Origin: JARRQB01 sp965368585
GTDB lineage: Bacteria > Pseudomonadota > Gammaproteobacteria > Chromatiales > Chromatiaceae
Reading direction: 5' to 3'
Assembly: GCA_965368585.1 (NCBI GenBank)
Contig: CBDUNM010000174.1
Span: 1-10,107 of the forward strand
Length of the DNA: 10,107 bases
Shown here: positions 1-6,479 of the stretch, piece after piece
Layout: every line of letters begins with the position of its first letter
How positions within the stretch are numbered: position 1 is the first letter of the stretch
Program-made: the position numbers and the translations under genes
The notes under the pieces: model-generated
The model's database searches: none
What the model saw: the letters and a program-made list of their open reading frames with translations, nothing else
What the model was told of the DNA's origin: nothing

Positions 1-1018
1 CGACCGCGCCGGGGTCGCGCGCCAGCACTGCCAGCAATGCCATCGCCAAGACCCTCGCGGGAGGGATTTCGCGCCGACCCAGGAAACCGATCATCAGCAC
101 CGCCAGCATGATGAGCGCGCGCTGCGTGGGGATCGTAAATCCGGCCAGCGCGGCGTAAGCAACGGCCGCCGTCATGCCCAGCACGCCGCCGACCAACTTT
201 GCCGGCCAGCGTCCGCACAGGCGCGGCAGGCGCCGCCAGGTAAGCGTGCCGAGCCCACCCGCCACACCCGCGATCAGACCGATGTGCAAGCCTGAGATCG
301 CCATCAAATGGCTGGTTCCGGTCATCCGGAACGTGGACCACAGCTCGGACCCGACGCCGCTGCGATCACCGATTACGAGTGCCTTCAGGACGCCGCTGCC
401 CGCGTTGTGCCCCAACACCGACGACACCCGGTCGGCGATATGCTGCCGCAATCCGGTCAACGAAATAACCTTGCCTCCACAAAACGCCGTACACCCTCCA
501 CCCGCCGGCCTGACGTAGCCGGTATAGACGATGCCGCGGCGATAGAGCCAGCCTTCGAAGTCGAAGCCGCCGGGATTGGCGTGGCCGTGCGCCGGGCGCA
601 GGCGAACCGTCAACCGCCACCGCTGATCGGGTCGCAAGAGCGCGGGCGCATTCCGGTACCAGGTCAGGCGAATCCGCCAGTCTCCCTGTACGAGGCGATC
701 CTCGGGTAAGACCGCACGGTCGGCGCGCAGCACAAAACGAGCCCGGTCTCCGCTGCGCTCGACCAGCGAAACGACCTGCCCCTCGAGGAGGACATCAACC
801 CCGCCGTCGAAGTCGGGAAACAGCGCTGGGGCGCTCGCGGCACTGCTCACGCAAGCCCACAGGAAAAACCCCGCCAGCCCGGACAAGAACACCAGACGCC
901 GATACCAGGCAACGCCTAGCAGCACCGCTGCCGCGCAGACCCAGGGCCAGGAGGGCAAATACGGAAGTTGGTGGAACGACAGCGCGCCAAGCAGGGCGCC
1001 TAGGGCAAAACGGATCAT
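1..1018 (-). CDS. comEC: ComEC/Rec2 family DNA internalisation channel, N-terminal part (runs off the left edge)
   Basis: ComEC is the inner-membrane channel that takes single-stranded DNA into the cytoplasm during natural transformation. The frame is open for 339 codons from an ATG at 1018 to the window edge, so the C-terminal part is missing. The N-terminus has hydrophobic segments (about residues 5-17, 26-37 and 43-60). A soluble OB-like region (about 75-185) follows, with the family motif HANPGGFDFEGWLYRRG at 147-163. The start of the membrane competence domain then shows GTSHLMAISGLHIGL at 234-248 and AGFTIPTQRALIM at 292-304; both are hallmarks of the family. Two cysteines, C176 and C180, lie at the end of the soluble region. 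The start is supported by an AAGGAGAGG ribosome site directly upstream. The gene is divergent from the DUF2062 gene. Family assignment is secure; whether the complete gene is intact cannot be seen. Confidence 0.93.
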   Translation of the reverse strand, partial: MIRFALGALLGALSFHQLPYLPSWPWVCAAAVLLGVAWYRRLVFLSGLAGFFLWACVSSAASAPALFPDFDGGVDVLLEGQVVSLVERSGDRARFVLRADRAVLPEDRLVQGDWRIRLTWYRNAPALLRPDQRWRLTVRLRPAHGHANPGGFDFEGWLYRRGIVYTGYVRPAGGGCTAFCGGKVISLTGLRQHIADRVSSVLGHNAGSGVLKALVIGDRSGVGSELWSTFRMTGTSHLMAISGLHIGLIAGVAGGLGTLTWRRLPRLCGRWPAKLVGGVLGMTAAVAYAALAGFTIPTQRALIMLAVLMIGFLGRREIPPARVLAMALLAVLARDPGAV

Positions 1019-1021
1019 GGC

Positions 1022-1030
1022 CTCTCCTTG
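1022..1030 (-). promoter_or_regulatory. ribosome binding site of comEC
   Basis: On the minus strand the ATG at 1018 is preceded by AAGGAGAGG, a strong Shine-Dalgarno match that fixes the start of comEC. The gap to the ATG is only 3-5 bases depending on which part pairs, which is short but workable. Confidence 0.6.
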
Positions 1031-1056
1031 GCACTATCCAGAATTCCTGGGTATGC

Positions 1057-1075
1057 AACACTACATTTAAGTGTT
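1057..1075. repeat. perfect inverted repeat in the comEC/DUF2062 divergent spacer
   Basis: The arms AACACT (1057-1062) and AGTGTT (1070-1075) are exact reverse complements separated by 7 bases. The right arm overlaps the putative -35 hexamer of the rightward promoter. This could be an operator for a dimeric regulator, but a 6-bp arm pair can also occur by chance. Confidence 0.35.
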
Positions 1076-1093
1076 ACACAGTCGATATATAGT
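1066..1093 (+). promoter_or_regulatory. possible sigma70 promoter for the DUF2062 gene
   Basis: TTTAAG (1066-1071), a 16-base spacer and TATAGT (1088-1093) resemble -35 and -10 boxes. A transcript from about 1100 would give a leader of about 60 bases before the ATG at 1160. The spacer is clearly AT-richer than its surroundings. The -35 match is weak, so the call rests mainly on the -10. Confidence 0.35.
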
Positions 1094-1159
1094 CACGCAA
1101 ACCCAGTCGTGATTCAATACGCGGAATGAAGATCCCCCGGTAGACGTGCAACCCGATAA

Positions 1160-1696
1160 ATGCCACGGCAGCTGATCAAACGCTATGCGCCAAACTACGA
1201 ACACGTTCGTAAGAACTGGTGCGTGCGTTTGTTCGGGACACTGTTGCACGACCCCAACCTGTGGCATTTGAACCGGCGTTCGGTATCCGGAGCGGTCGCC
1301 GTGGGGTTGTTCTGGGCGATAATACCCATCCCTTTGCAGATGGTCGCCGCAGCCGCGGTCGCGATTTTCGCCAGGGTCAACCTGCCCGTATCGGTGGCCC
1401 TGGTCTGGATTACCAACCCATTCACCATTCCGCCGGTTTTTTACGGCACTTATGTCGTAGGCACCTGGTTACTGGGAAAACCGGATACCCACGGTGAATT
1501 CGAGTTTTCGCTCAATTGGATACAAGCCAGTCTGGGGCAAATCTGGCAGCCGCTGTACCTGGGCTCCTTCCTGGTGGCGATTGTGCTTGCGCTGATCGGA
1601 TTTTTCAGCATGCGTATCTTTTGGCACCTTTACGTCTTGCATAAATACCGTAAGCGTCAACCGTCGAAGGTACCCAACGCGCCATCTCGCAGCTGA
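1160..1696 (+). CDS. DUF2062 family inner-membrane protein (178 aa)
   Basis: This is a small integral membrane protein of the DUF2062 family; its biochemical function is not established. The domain fills most of the chain. Residues 10-35 are basic and aromatic (KNWCVRLFG, then HDPNLWHLNRRSVSGAVAVG). Hydrophobic spans follow at about 43-70 (containing WAIIPIPLQM), 74-103 (containing LVWITNPFTIPPVFYGTY) and 134-158. The WITNPFTIPP motif is typical of the family. The basic C-terminus (HKYRKRQPSK) should be cytoplasmic. The ATG at 1160 gives the expected family N-terminus (MPRQLIKRY) although no clear Shine-Dalgarno precedes it. The gene is divergent from comEC, and its last 40 bases overlap lolD on the opposite strand. 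DUF2062 genes are commonly found near comEC and lol genes in gammaproteobacteria (recalled, not checked). Confidence 0.85.
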   Translation: MPRQLIKRYAPNYEHVRKNWCVRLFGTLLHDPNLWHLNRRSVSGAVAVGLFWAIIPIPLQMVAAAAVAIFARVNLPVSVALVWITNPFTIPPVFYGTYVVGTWLLGKPDTHGEFEFSLNWIQASLGQIWQPLYLGSFLVAIVLALIGFFSMRIFWHLYVLHKYRKRQPSKVPNAPSRS

Positions 1697-2346
1697 AGCA
1701 CCCGATCCATACGCCGTGCCAAGCCGTGGTCGTGCGTCACCACGACGAAGCTGGTCTGATGATCCTTGCTCAGTTCCAACATCAACTCGTAGACCACGTT
1801 CGCCGCCTGGCTGTCCAGATTGCCGGTTGGCTCGTCCGCCAGCACACAGCGCGGCCGGGTCACCAGGGCGCGTGCCACCGCGGCGCGTTGTCGTTCGCCA
1901 CCGGACAGTTCGCCGGGTTTGTGTTCGATACGATCGGCCAGACCTACCCGCGCGAGAAAATCGGCTGCCCGCGACCGCACTTCAGGCACCGCCATTCCCT
2001 GCACCAGCAAGGGCATGGCCACATTTTCCAATGCGGTAAACTCGGGCAGCAGGTGATGGAATTGGTAGATAAACCCGAGCGCCTGGTTGCGGATCTGACC
2101 GCGTTTCGCTTCGCTCAGGCGACTGAACGGCGCGCCGGCCACCCGGACTTCCCCGGAGGTTGGTTCATCAAGCCCCCCGAGGCAGTGCAACAGGGTGCTC
2201 TTACCGGAACCCGAAGCGCCGACGATGGCCAGCTGCTCACCGGCGGCCACATCCAGATCGATACTGCGCAGTACCGTGACCGGCGCCGGTCCGCTGGTAA
2301 AGGTGCGCCCCAATCCCCTGCAGTCCAGAACCGCCGTATCATTCAT
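1657..2346 (-). CDS. lolD: LolD, ATP-binding subunit of the lipoprotein-releasing ABC transporter (229 aa)
   Basis: LolD hydrolyses ATP on the cytoplasmic side to power release of outer-membrane lipoproteins from the inner membrane to the carrier LolA. All ABC ATPase motifs are present: Walker A GASGSGKST (43-51, K49), Q-loop Q95 in FIYQFHHLLPEF, signature LSGGERQR (147-154), Walker B VLADEP (168-173) followed by TGNLDS, and an H-loop in VVVTHDH near 203. FQFHHLLPEFTALENV-like spacing separates this subfamily from MacB or FtsE. The frame is open upstream to an ATG at 2382. The ATG at 2346 is preferred because it sits about 9 bases after GGAGG and gives a normal LolD N-terminus (MNDTAVLDC). 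It overlaps the lolC stop by 8 bases, which suggests translational coupling. Its 3' end overlaps the DUF2062 gene from the other strand. Confidence 0.95.
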   Translation of the reverse strand: MNDTAVLDCRGLGRTFTSGPAPVTVLRSIDLDVAAGEQLAIVGASGSGKSTLLHCLGGLDEPTSGEVRVAGAPFSRLSEAKRGQIRNQALGFIYQFHHLLPEFTALENVAMPLLVQGMAVPEVRSRAADFLARVGLADRIEHKPGELSGGERQRAAVARALVTRPRCVLADEPTGNLDSQAANVVYELMLELSKDHQTSFVVVTHDHGLARRMDRVLQLRDGALGTFDG

Positions 2347-3586
2347 ACCGCAACGCCTCCGCCGGACGCGTCTTGAAGGCACGGCGTGCCGGGTACAGCG
2401 TCATCAACAAGCTCCATAGAAAGGCCCCCGACCCGACCAGCGCCACGTCACGCCACTGCAGGTCGGACGGCAACTTGCTAATGTAGTAGATGTTCGGATC
2501 GATGAACTGGACTTTGAATCCCGCCTCCACCGCCGCCACCACGCTTTCAACATTCAGGGCCAGGACCACACCACAGATCACCCCGATCACCGTTCCGACC
2601 AGGCCGATCAAGGTTCCCTGAATGATGAAGATCCATTGGATCTGCCGCGGCGTGGCACCGAAGGTCTTCAAAATGGCGATGTCGCTTTGTTTGTCGATGA
2701 CCACCATGACCAGCGTCGCAACGATGTTGAAGGCGGCGATGGCGACGATGAAAAACAACAGCAGCCCCATCATCCGCTTTTCCATCTTCAACGCAGCAAA
2801 AAAATTGCGGTGATAGTCGGTCCAGTTCAGCACTCGAAACAGGCCGGCGTACTGGCGGGCCAATTCGTGCGAAACCGCCTGTGCCTCGAACAGATCGTCG
2901 ATCCTGAGACGCACGCCGCTCACCGCGTCGTCCATACGTTGTACTTTGGCGGCATCTCGCAGGTGCACGATCGCCACACCACGGTCGTAATCGCCCATGC
3001 CGACTTCGAATATGCCGGATACGGTGAAGCGCTTCATCCGCGGCAGCGTGCCCGCCGGCGTGATCGTGGTCTGCGGCACCACCACGGTGACCTTGCCACC
3101 GACACCCACGCCCAGAACATTGGCCAGTTCCTTGCCGAGAATAACCTTATAGGCGCCCGCCACCAGATCGTCCAGGCTGCCGACCACCATGTGGTCCGCG
3201 ACATCCACGACCTCGGGCTCCAACTCCGGGAGGACGCCGCGGATGACCACGCCGCTCACGTTCTGACCGTGAAGCAGCATCCCCTGGCCTTCGATGTACG
3301 GTGCGGCACCCAGCACCCGCGGATGACGCTTGGCTTTGTCGATGGCGTCCGGCCAGTCCGCCAGCCCACCCGAGACCGCGCTGATGTCGGCGTGAGACGC
3401 CATCCCCAGAATCCGTTCACGCACTTCCTTGTGGAACCCGTTCATCACCGACAGCACCGTGATCAGGATCGCCACCCCCAGGGCGATACCGATCGCCGAG
3501 ATCAGTGATATGAAGGAAATGAAGTGATTACGCCGTTTAGCGCGCGTGTAGCGCAAACCGACGAACAGGGGGAGCGGGTGAAACAT
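2339..3586 (-). CDS. lolC: LolC/LolE family lipoprotein-releasing permease, possibly of the single-permease (LolF) type (415 aa)
   Basis: This is the membrane subunit that extracts lipoproteins from the inner membrane and hands them to LolA. It has the MacB/FtsX-like layout: TM1 at about 22-48, a periplasmic domain (about 50-270), then TM2-4 at about 272-298, 317-345 and 381-399. The N-terminus MFHPLPLFVGLRYTRAKRRN matches the family start, so the ATG at 3586 is secure. A proline-bounded loop at 171-182 (PQTTITPAGTLP) sits where LolC carries the Hook that docks LolA. The ILKTFGATPRQI segment (305-316) is the usual coupling-helix region contacting LolD. Only one permease gene is present and the operon ends after lolD, so a LolDF-type transporter with two identical permeases is possible. 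A second lolE elsewhere cannot be excluded. The ATG lies immediately after a TATAAT box and lacks a Shine-Dalgarno. Confidence 0.93.
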   Translation of the reverse strand: MFHPLPLFVGLRYTRAKRRNHFISFISLISAIGIALGVAILITVLSVMNGFHKEVRERILGMASHADISAVSGGLADWPDAIDKAKRHPRVLGAAPYIEGQGMLLHGQNVSGVVIRGVLPELEPEVVDVADHMVVGSLDDLVAGAYKVILGKELANVLGVGVGGKVTVVVPQTTITPAGTLPRMKRFTVSGIFEVGMGDYDRGVAIVHLRDAAKVQRMDDAVSGVRLRIDDLFEAQAVSHELARQYAGLFRVLNWTDYHRNFFAALKMEKRMMGLLLFFIVAIAAFNIVATLVMVVIDKQSDIAILKTFGATPRQIQWIFIIQGTLIGLVGTVIGVICGVVLALNVESVVAAVEAGFKVQFIDPNIYYISKLPSDLQWRDVALVGSGAFLWSLLMTLYPARRAFKTRPAEALRYE

Positions 3587-3594
3587 GGCCGCGG

Positions 3595-3600
3595 ATTATA
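3595..3600 (-). promoter_or_regulatory. -10 box of the lolCD promoter, almost touching the start codon
   Basis: The minus strand reads TATAATCCGCGGCCATG: a consensus TATAAT ends 8 bases before the lolC ATG. Transcription would therefore start at or within about 2 bases of the start codon, giving a leaderless or near-leaderless mRNA, which fits the absence of a Shine-Dalgarno. No convincing -35 hexamer lies 16-18 bases further upstream, so another promoter may exist. Confidence 0.45.
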
Positions 3601-3632
3601 CCGATCACTCGCGCAATTTGTGCGTTCTTTTC

Positions 3633-3651
3633 CCGGGAGCGCGAATCCCGG
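3633..3651. repeat. short inverted repeat upstream of lolC
   Basis: CCGGGA (3633-3638) and TCCCGG (3646-3651) are perfect complements around a 7-base loop. On the minus strand it lies just upstream of the lolC promoter region. Neither strand has a T-run after it, so it does not look like an intrinsic terminator. Confidence 0.35.
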
Positions 3652-3690
3652 TGCAAGCGGTTATCGCGCGCACACCGCGCCCTCGACTTG

Positions 3691-3847
3691 GGGTTCGCGA
3701 AAAAACAACTTCCCATTGATATACGCCGATACATCCCGTCTGACTGCGTTGCTCGGCGTTTCAATACGCCGGCTGTTCGCACGCCTCGCGCCTTGCCAGT
3801 CGGGCGTCTCAACGCCAAAAAACGCGAAGTTATTTCTACGCGAACCC
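3691..3847. repeat. nested inverted-repeat block of 157 bp
   Basis: The outer arms 3691-3714 and 3824-3847 match at 20 of 24 positions when one is reverse-complemented. They include nine uninterrupted bases (GGGTTCGCG) and the shared AACTTC. Inside are two perfect hairpins: CGGCGT/ACGCCG around TTCAAT (3754-3771) and GGCGT/ACGCC around CTCA (3803-3816). The sequence between them is also partly symmetrical (GACTG near 3742, CAGTC near 3797). Such a nested arrangement outside any gene suggests a miniature mobile or repetitive extragenic element, or a structured RNA. The arms were read directly; the identity is inferred. Confidence 0.5.
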
Positions 3848-3951
3848 TTAGGTACTGCTATTGCTGCGCGTATTTCGCTCAGGGCGCCATGCGCGAACGC
3901 AATCATCGGCAGCCGGTGGTCAGGCAGACAGCGTGTCGTGACGGCCTTGTG

Positions 3952-3977
3952 CAGGCCGGTATCAGCCGCCGGCTCTG
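3952..3977. repeat. bulged inverted repeat
   Basis: CAGGCCGG (3952-3959) pairs with CCGGCTCTG (3969-3977) with a single bulged base. It lies to the right of the larger nested block and may be part of the same element. No T-run follows. Confidence 0.3.
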
Positions 3978-4011
3978 GCTTGCCCGATAGCTGAAGCTGA
4001 CCGGAATCGGG

Positions 4012-4017
4012 TATAGT
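4012..4017 (+). promoter_or_regulatory. possible -10 box for the aguAB cluster
   Basis: TATAGT followed by an AT-rich stretch lies about 40 bases before the ATG at 4056. The only -35-like hexamer is CTGAAG (3991-3996) at a short 15-base spacing, so the promoter call is weak. It is the best rightward candidate in the intergenic stretch. Confidence 0.3.
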
Positions 4018-4055
4018 TTTGCAATCGTAAAGTATCGGGCACCACGGTAGCACCC

Positions 4056-4367
4056 ATGAAAAGAACTGCGTTTACCTTTTGCACCCTTATGGCGGTTGGC
4101 TCTTTTCACACCTCGGTCTCGGCCGATGTGCTGCTGATCGAGGCCATCGCCACAGAACCCGCCAATGCCGAGGGCGGTTTACCCCGGCCGACCAAGGGTA
4201 TGAGCATGGCGCACGTCAAAGGGCGCTACGGTGAACCCGTGCAGCGTCACGCGCCGGTTGGTACACCCGGCAGTCGCTTGCAGCCGCCGATCACCCGCTG
4301 GACCTACCCGGGCTTCACCGTTTATTTCGAAAACGACCACGTGATCAACAGCGTCATTCACCGCTGA
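4056..4367 (+). CDS. small exported protein, BamE/SmpA-OmlA-like (103 aa)
   Basis: The protein begins with a Sec signal peptide: MKRT, a hydrophobic core to about residue 18, and a likely cut after VSA at residue 23. There is no lipobox cysteine at the cut, so it should be periplasmic. The mature 80 residues contain KGMSMAHVKGRYGEP (47-61) and PITRWTYPGFTVYFENDHVINSV (78-100). A short helix with a VxxxxGxP element followed by strands ending in a 'VYFENDHV' turn is reminiscent of the BamE/SmpA-OmlA fold. The resemblance is at motif level only and the function is unknown. The ribosome site is weak. The gap to aguA is 9 bases, so the two are probably cotranscribed; whether the function is related to putrescine is not known. 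Confidence 0.75.
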   Translation: MKRTAFTFCTLMAVGSFHTSVSADVLLIEAIATEPANAEGGLPRPTKGMSMAHVKGRYGEPVQRHAPVGTPGSRLQPPITRWTYPGFTVYFENDHVINSVIHR

Positions 4368-4376
4368 GCCGACGGC

Positions 4377-5468
4377 ATGCCGCTCCCGGACGCCGGACGG
4401 CGTCGGTTTCCGGCCGAGTGGGAACCGCAATCCGGAGTGCAACTGACCTGGCCACATCCCGACGGCGACTGGCAGCCTATTCTAAGCGATGTGGAACCGG
4501 TGTTCGCCCGGATTGGCGCGGCAATCGCCAGACGTGAACAGCTACTCGTCGTATGCCGGTCGCACGTGCAGTGGTCCGGCATCCAGACCCAGCTGGTGCG
4601 CCGGGGCGCGCCGGCGGATTCGCTGCTGTTCGGCCTGAGCCCGTCGAACGACACTTGGGCGCGCGATCACGGCCCGTTGACGGTCATCGTCGGTGGCCGG
4701 GCGCAGTTGATCGATTTTCGCTTCAACGGCTGGGGCGGCAAGTTCGCCGCCGCCGCGGACGACGCAATCACCGCGCGCCTGACGCGCGCGGGCGTGTTCG
4801 GCGATGCGTCGGTCGAACGATCCGACCTGGTGCTGGAGGGCGGTGCGCTGGAAACCGACGGCCAAGGCACCTTGTTGGCCACCCGCCACGCCGTGATCAC
4901 CGACACCCGCAACCCCGGCGTGACGCAGGCGCGCATCGAGCAGGTGCTGCGACACACACTGGGGATCGAGCGGTTTCTGTGGCTCGACCACGGCCGACTG
5001 ACCGGCGACGACACCGACGGCCACATCGATACGCTAGCCCGCTTCAGCGACCCGTGGACCATCGTCTACGCGACCTGCGCGCGCGAAGACCCGGACTTTT
5101 CGGAGCTGGCCCAAATGCGGCAGGAACTCGAGCGGTTCACACGACGCGACGGCGCGCCCTACCGCCTGATACCGCTGCCGCCGCCGGGTGTCCTTCGCGA
5201 CTCCGACGGCCGGCGCCTCCCCGCGACCTATGCCAATTTTCTCATCCTCAACGGGGCAGTGCTGGCGCCGGTGTACGGCGCCGAGAACGACCGCCGGGCA
5301 CTCGCGATCCTGGCGCGCTGTTTTAGGGGCCGGCAGATCGTTTCCGTCGACGCCCGCCCCATCATTCGTCAGAATGGCAGTCTGCATTGTCTGACCATGC
5401 ACTATCCTCAGGCCCTGCAACTACACTGCACCGAAAGTGGATCGAGCCGCTCGTCAGGACCGGACTGA
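4377..5468 (+). CDS. aguA: agmatine deiminase (EC 3.5.3.12), 363 aa
   Basis: This enzyme hydrolyses agmatine to N-carbamoylputrescine and ammonia, the middle step of the arginine decarboxylase route to putrescine. It belongs to the peptidyl-arginine-deiminase-like fold. Recognisable motifs are the N-terminal RRFPAEWEPQSGVQLTWPH (9-27), the substrate-site NDTWARDHGP (91-100), LEGGALETDG (153-162), the histidine motif HGRLTGDDTDGHID (205-218) and the catalytic-cysteine region NGSLHCLTMHYP (333-344, C338). The last 15 or so residues after YPQAL are extra and polar (TESGSSRSSGPD); they may be unimportant. The ATG at 4377 is 9 bases after the preceding stop and gives the expected start. The neighbour aguB supplies the next enzyme of the pathway, which strongly supports the call. 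The arginine decarboxylase gene is not in this window. Confidence 0.95.
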   Translation: MPLPDAGRRRFPAEWEPQSGVQLTWPHPDGDWQPILSDVEPVFARIGAAIARREQLLVVCRSHVQWSGIQTQLVRRGAPADSLLFGLSPSNDTWARDHGPLTVIVGGRAQLIDFRFNGWGGKFAAAADDAITARLTRAGVFGDASVERSDLVLEGGALETDGQGTLLATRHAVITDTRNPGVTQARIEQVLRHTLGIERFLWLDHGRLTGDDTDGHIDTLARFSDPWTIVYATCAREDPDFSELAQMRQELERFTRRDGAPYRLIPLPPPGVLRDSDGRRLPATYANFLILNGAVLAPVYGAENDRRALAILARCFRGRQIVSVDARPIIRQNGSLHCLTMHYPQALQLHCTESGSSRSSGPD

Positions 5469-5470
5469 AC

Positions 5471-6364
5471 ATGACATCGCAATTGAAAATCGCGCTAATA
5501 CAACATCCCGACAAGGGCACGACGGACGACAATCTGGCTCACATCGAGCACACCGCACGCGACGCTGCGGATCAGGGCGCGCGCCTGATACTGCTCCAGG
5601 AACTGCACAACGGACCGTACTTCTGTCAAACCGAGGATGCGGCGAATTTCGACCTTGCCGAACCGATACCGGGCGCGAGCACCGAGCGCCTCGGCAGGTT
5701 GGCCGCCGCGACGCAGACGGTTATCGTCGGTTCGGTGTTCGAGCGGCGCAGCGCCGGTGTCTACCACAACACGGCCGTCGTACTCGATGCCGACGGCACG
5801 CTGGCGGGGCGCTACCGCAAGATGCATATCCCCGACGATCCGGGGTATTTCGAAAAATACTATTTCACCCCCGGCGATCTGGGCTTCGAACCTGTCGACA
5901 CGGCCGTGGGACGACTCGGTGTGCTGGTGTGTTGGGATCAGTGGTACCCCGAAGCGGCTCGGCTGATGGCACTGCGGGGCGCCGAAATGTTGCTCTATCC
6001 CACCGCCATCGGCTGGGATCCGGGCGACGACGAGATCGAACGCGGGCGGCAGTTGGAGGCATGGCTCGTCAGCCAGCGCGCGCACGCGGTCGCCAATGGC
6101 CTGCCGCTGCTCGCCTGTAACCGCATCGGGTACGAAGCATCTGCGCAGCCGGGCGCGCCGGGTATCGAATTCTGGGGAAACAGCTTCGTCTGCGGCCCGC
6201 AAGGCGAGTACCTGGCCTACGGGGGACAGCGCGAACAAATCGTTGTTGCCGAGGTTGATCTGGCTCGCAGCGAAACGGTGCGGCGCGCCTGGCCGTTTTT
6301 GCGCGATCGTCGTATCGAGGATTATACCGGACTCACGGCACGTATGCTCGATGCAGATGCGTAA
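5471..6364 (+). CDS. aguB: N-carbamoylputrescine amidase (EC 3.5.1.53), 297 aa
   Basis: This nitrilase-superfamily enzyme hydrolyses N-carbamoylputrescine to putrescine, CO2 and ammonia. The catalytic Glu-Lys-Cys triad is visible: E44 in LLQELHNGPYF, K117 in YRKMHIPDDPGYFEKYYF and C154 in VLVCWDQWYPEAARL. Conserved tails such as HAVANGLPLLACNRIG and EFWGNSFVCGPQGE are also present, and the length is normal for the family. The frame is open from 5387, but the ATG at 5471 is the start: it gives MTSQLKIALIQH, lies 2 bases after the aguA stop, and has an AGGA about 11 bases upstream. The tight spacing implies cotranscription and coupling with aguA. No clear intrinsic terminator follows. Confidence 0.96.
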   Translation: MTSQLKIALIQHPDKGTTDDNLAHIEHTARDAADQGARLILLQELHNGPYFCQTEDAANFDLAEPIPGASTERLGRLAAATQTVIVGSVFERRSAGVYHNTAVVLDADGTLAGRYRKMHIPDDPGYFEKYYFTPGDLGFEPVDTAVGRLGVLVCWDQWYPEAARLMALRGAEMLLYPTAIGWDPGDDEIERGRQLEAWLVSQRAHAVANGLPLLACNRIGYEASAQPGAPGIEFWGNSFVCGPQGEYLAYGGQREQIVVAEVDLARSETVRRAWPFLRDRRIEDYTGLTARMLDADA

Positions 6365-6424
6365 CGGAGGGGCGGGTTCGCGGCAAGCGGCGACGCCGGG
6401 GCCGTACTCACAGGGTTTCTCAGG

Positions 6425-6452
6425 TTGACGCCCGGCCCACTCGAATTATACT
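6425..6452 (+). promoter_or_regulatory. sigma70-type promoter of the TrpD-like/Rieske operon
   Basis: TTGACG (6425-6430), a 16-base spacer and TATACT (6447-6452) match the housekeeping promoter well at five of six bases each. Initiation near 6459 would give a leader of about 20 bases that contains AGGAG (6470-6474) before the ATG at 6480. This is the strongest promoter in the window. Confidence 0.65.
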
Positions 6453-6479
6453 CCGCGGCACAGATATTAGGAGTTTCTA

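Larger units (their letters stand above)
3601..4055. other. gene-free stretch between lolC and the aguAB cluster
   Basis: No credible gene lies in this stretch. Frames of 84-156 codons are open on both strands, but the conceptual products (rich in Arg, Cys, Ala and Pro, overlapping one another) look like by-products of GC-rich palindromic DNA and have no ribosome sites. The stretch holds several inverted repeats: CCGGGA/TCCCGG at 3633-3651, the nested block at 3691-3847 and a bulged pair at 3952-3977. A possible rightward -10 lies at 4012-4017. It may be partly a dispersed repeat. Confidence 0.5.

Noticed and set aside
2636..3508. 290-codon open frame antisense to lolC
   Set aside because: It lies wholly inside lolC, which is a clear family member. 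The conceptual product is rich in His, Asp and Arg with no domain, as expected for the reverse frame of a GC-rich gene.
3524..4053. Open frames of 84-156 codons on both strands between lolC and the small exported protein
   Set aside because: They overlap each other, have no ribosome sites, and are explained by palindromic GC-rich DNA. Treated as repeat sequence, not genes.
4542..5326. Frames of 160 (minus) and 257 (plus) codons inside aguA
   Set aside because: aguA carries all catalytic motifs in one frame; the others are low-complexity Arg/Ala/Pro shadows.
5387..5470. Upstream extension of aguB from 5387
   Set aside because: It would overlap the aguA C-terminus, and the extra residues do not match the nitrilase fold. 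The ATG at 5471 gives the normal N-terminus.
6365..6424. Intrinsic terminator after aguB
   Set aside because: A short hairpin (CGGC-GAC-GCCG) is present near 6390 but no T-run follows, so termination there is not supported.
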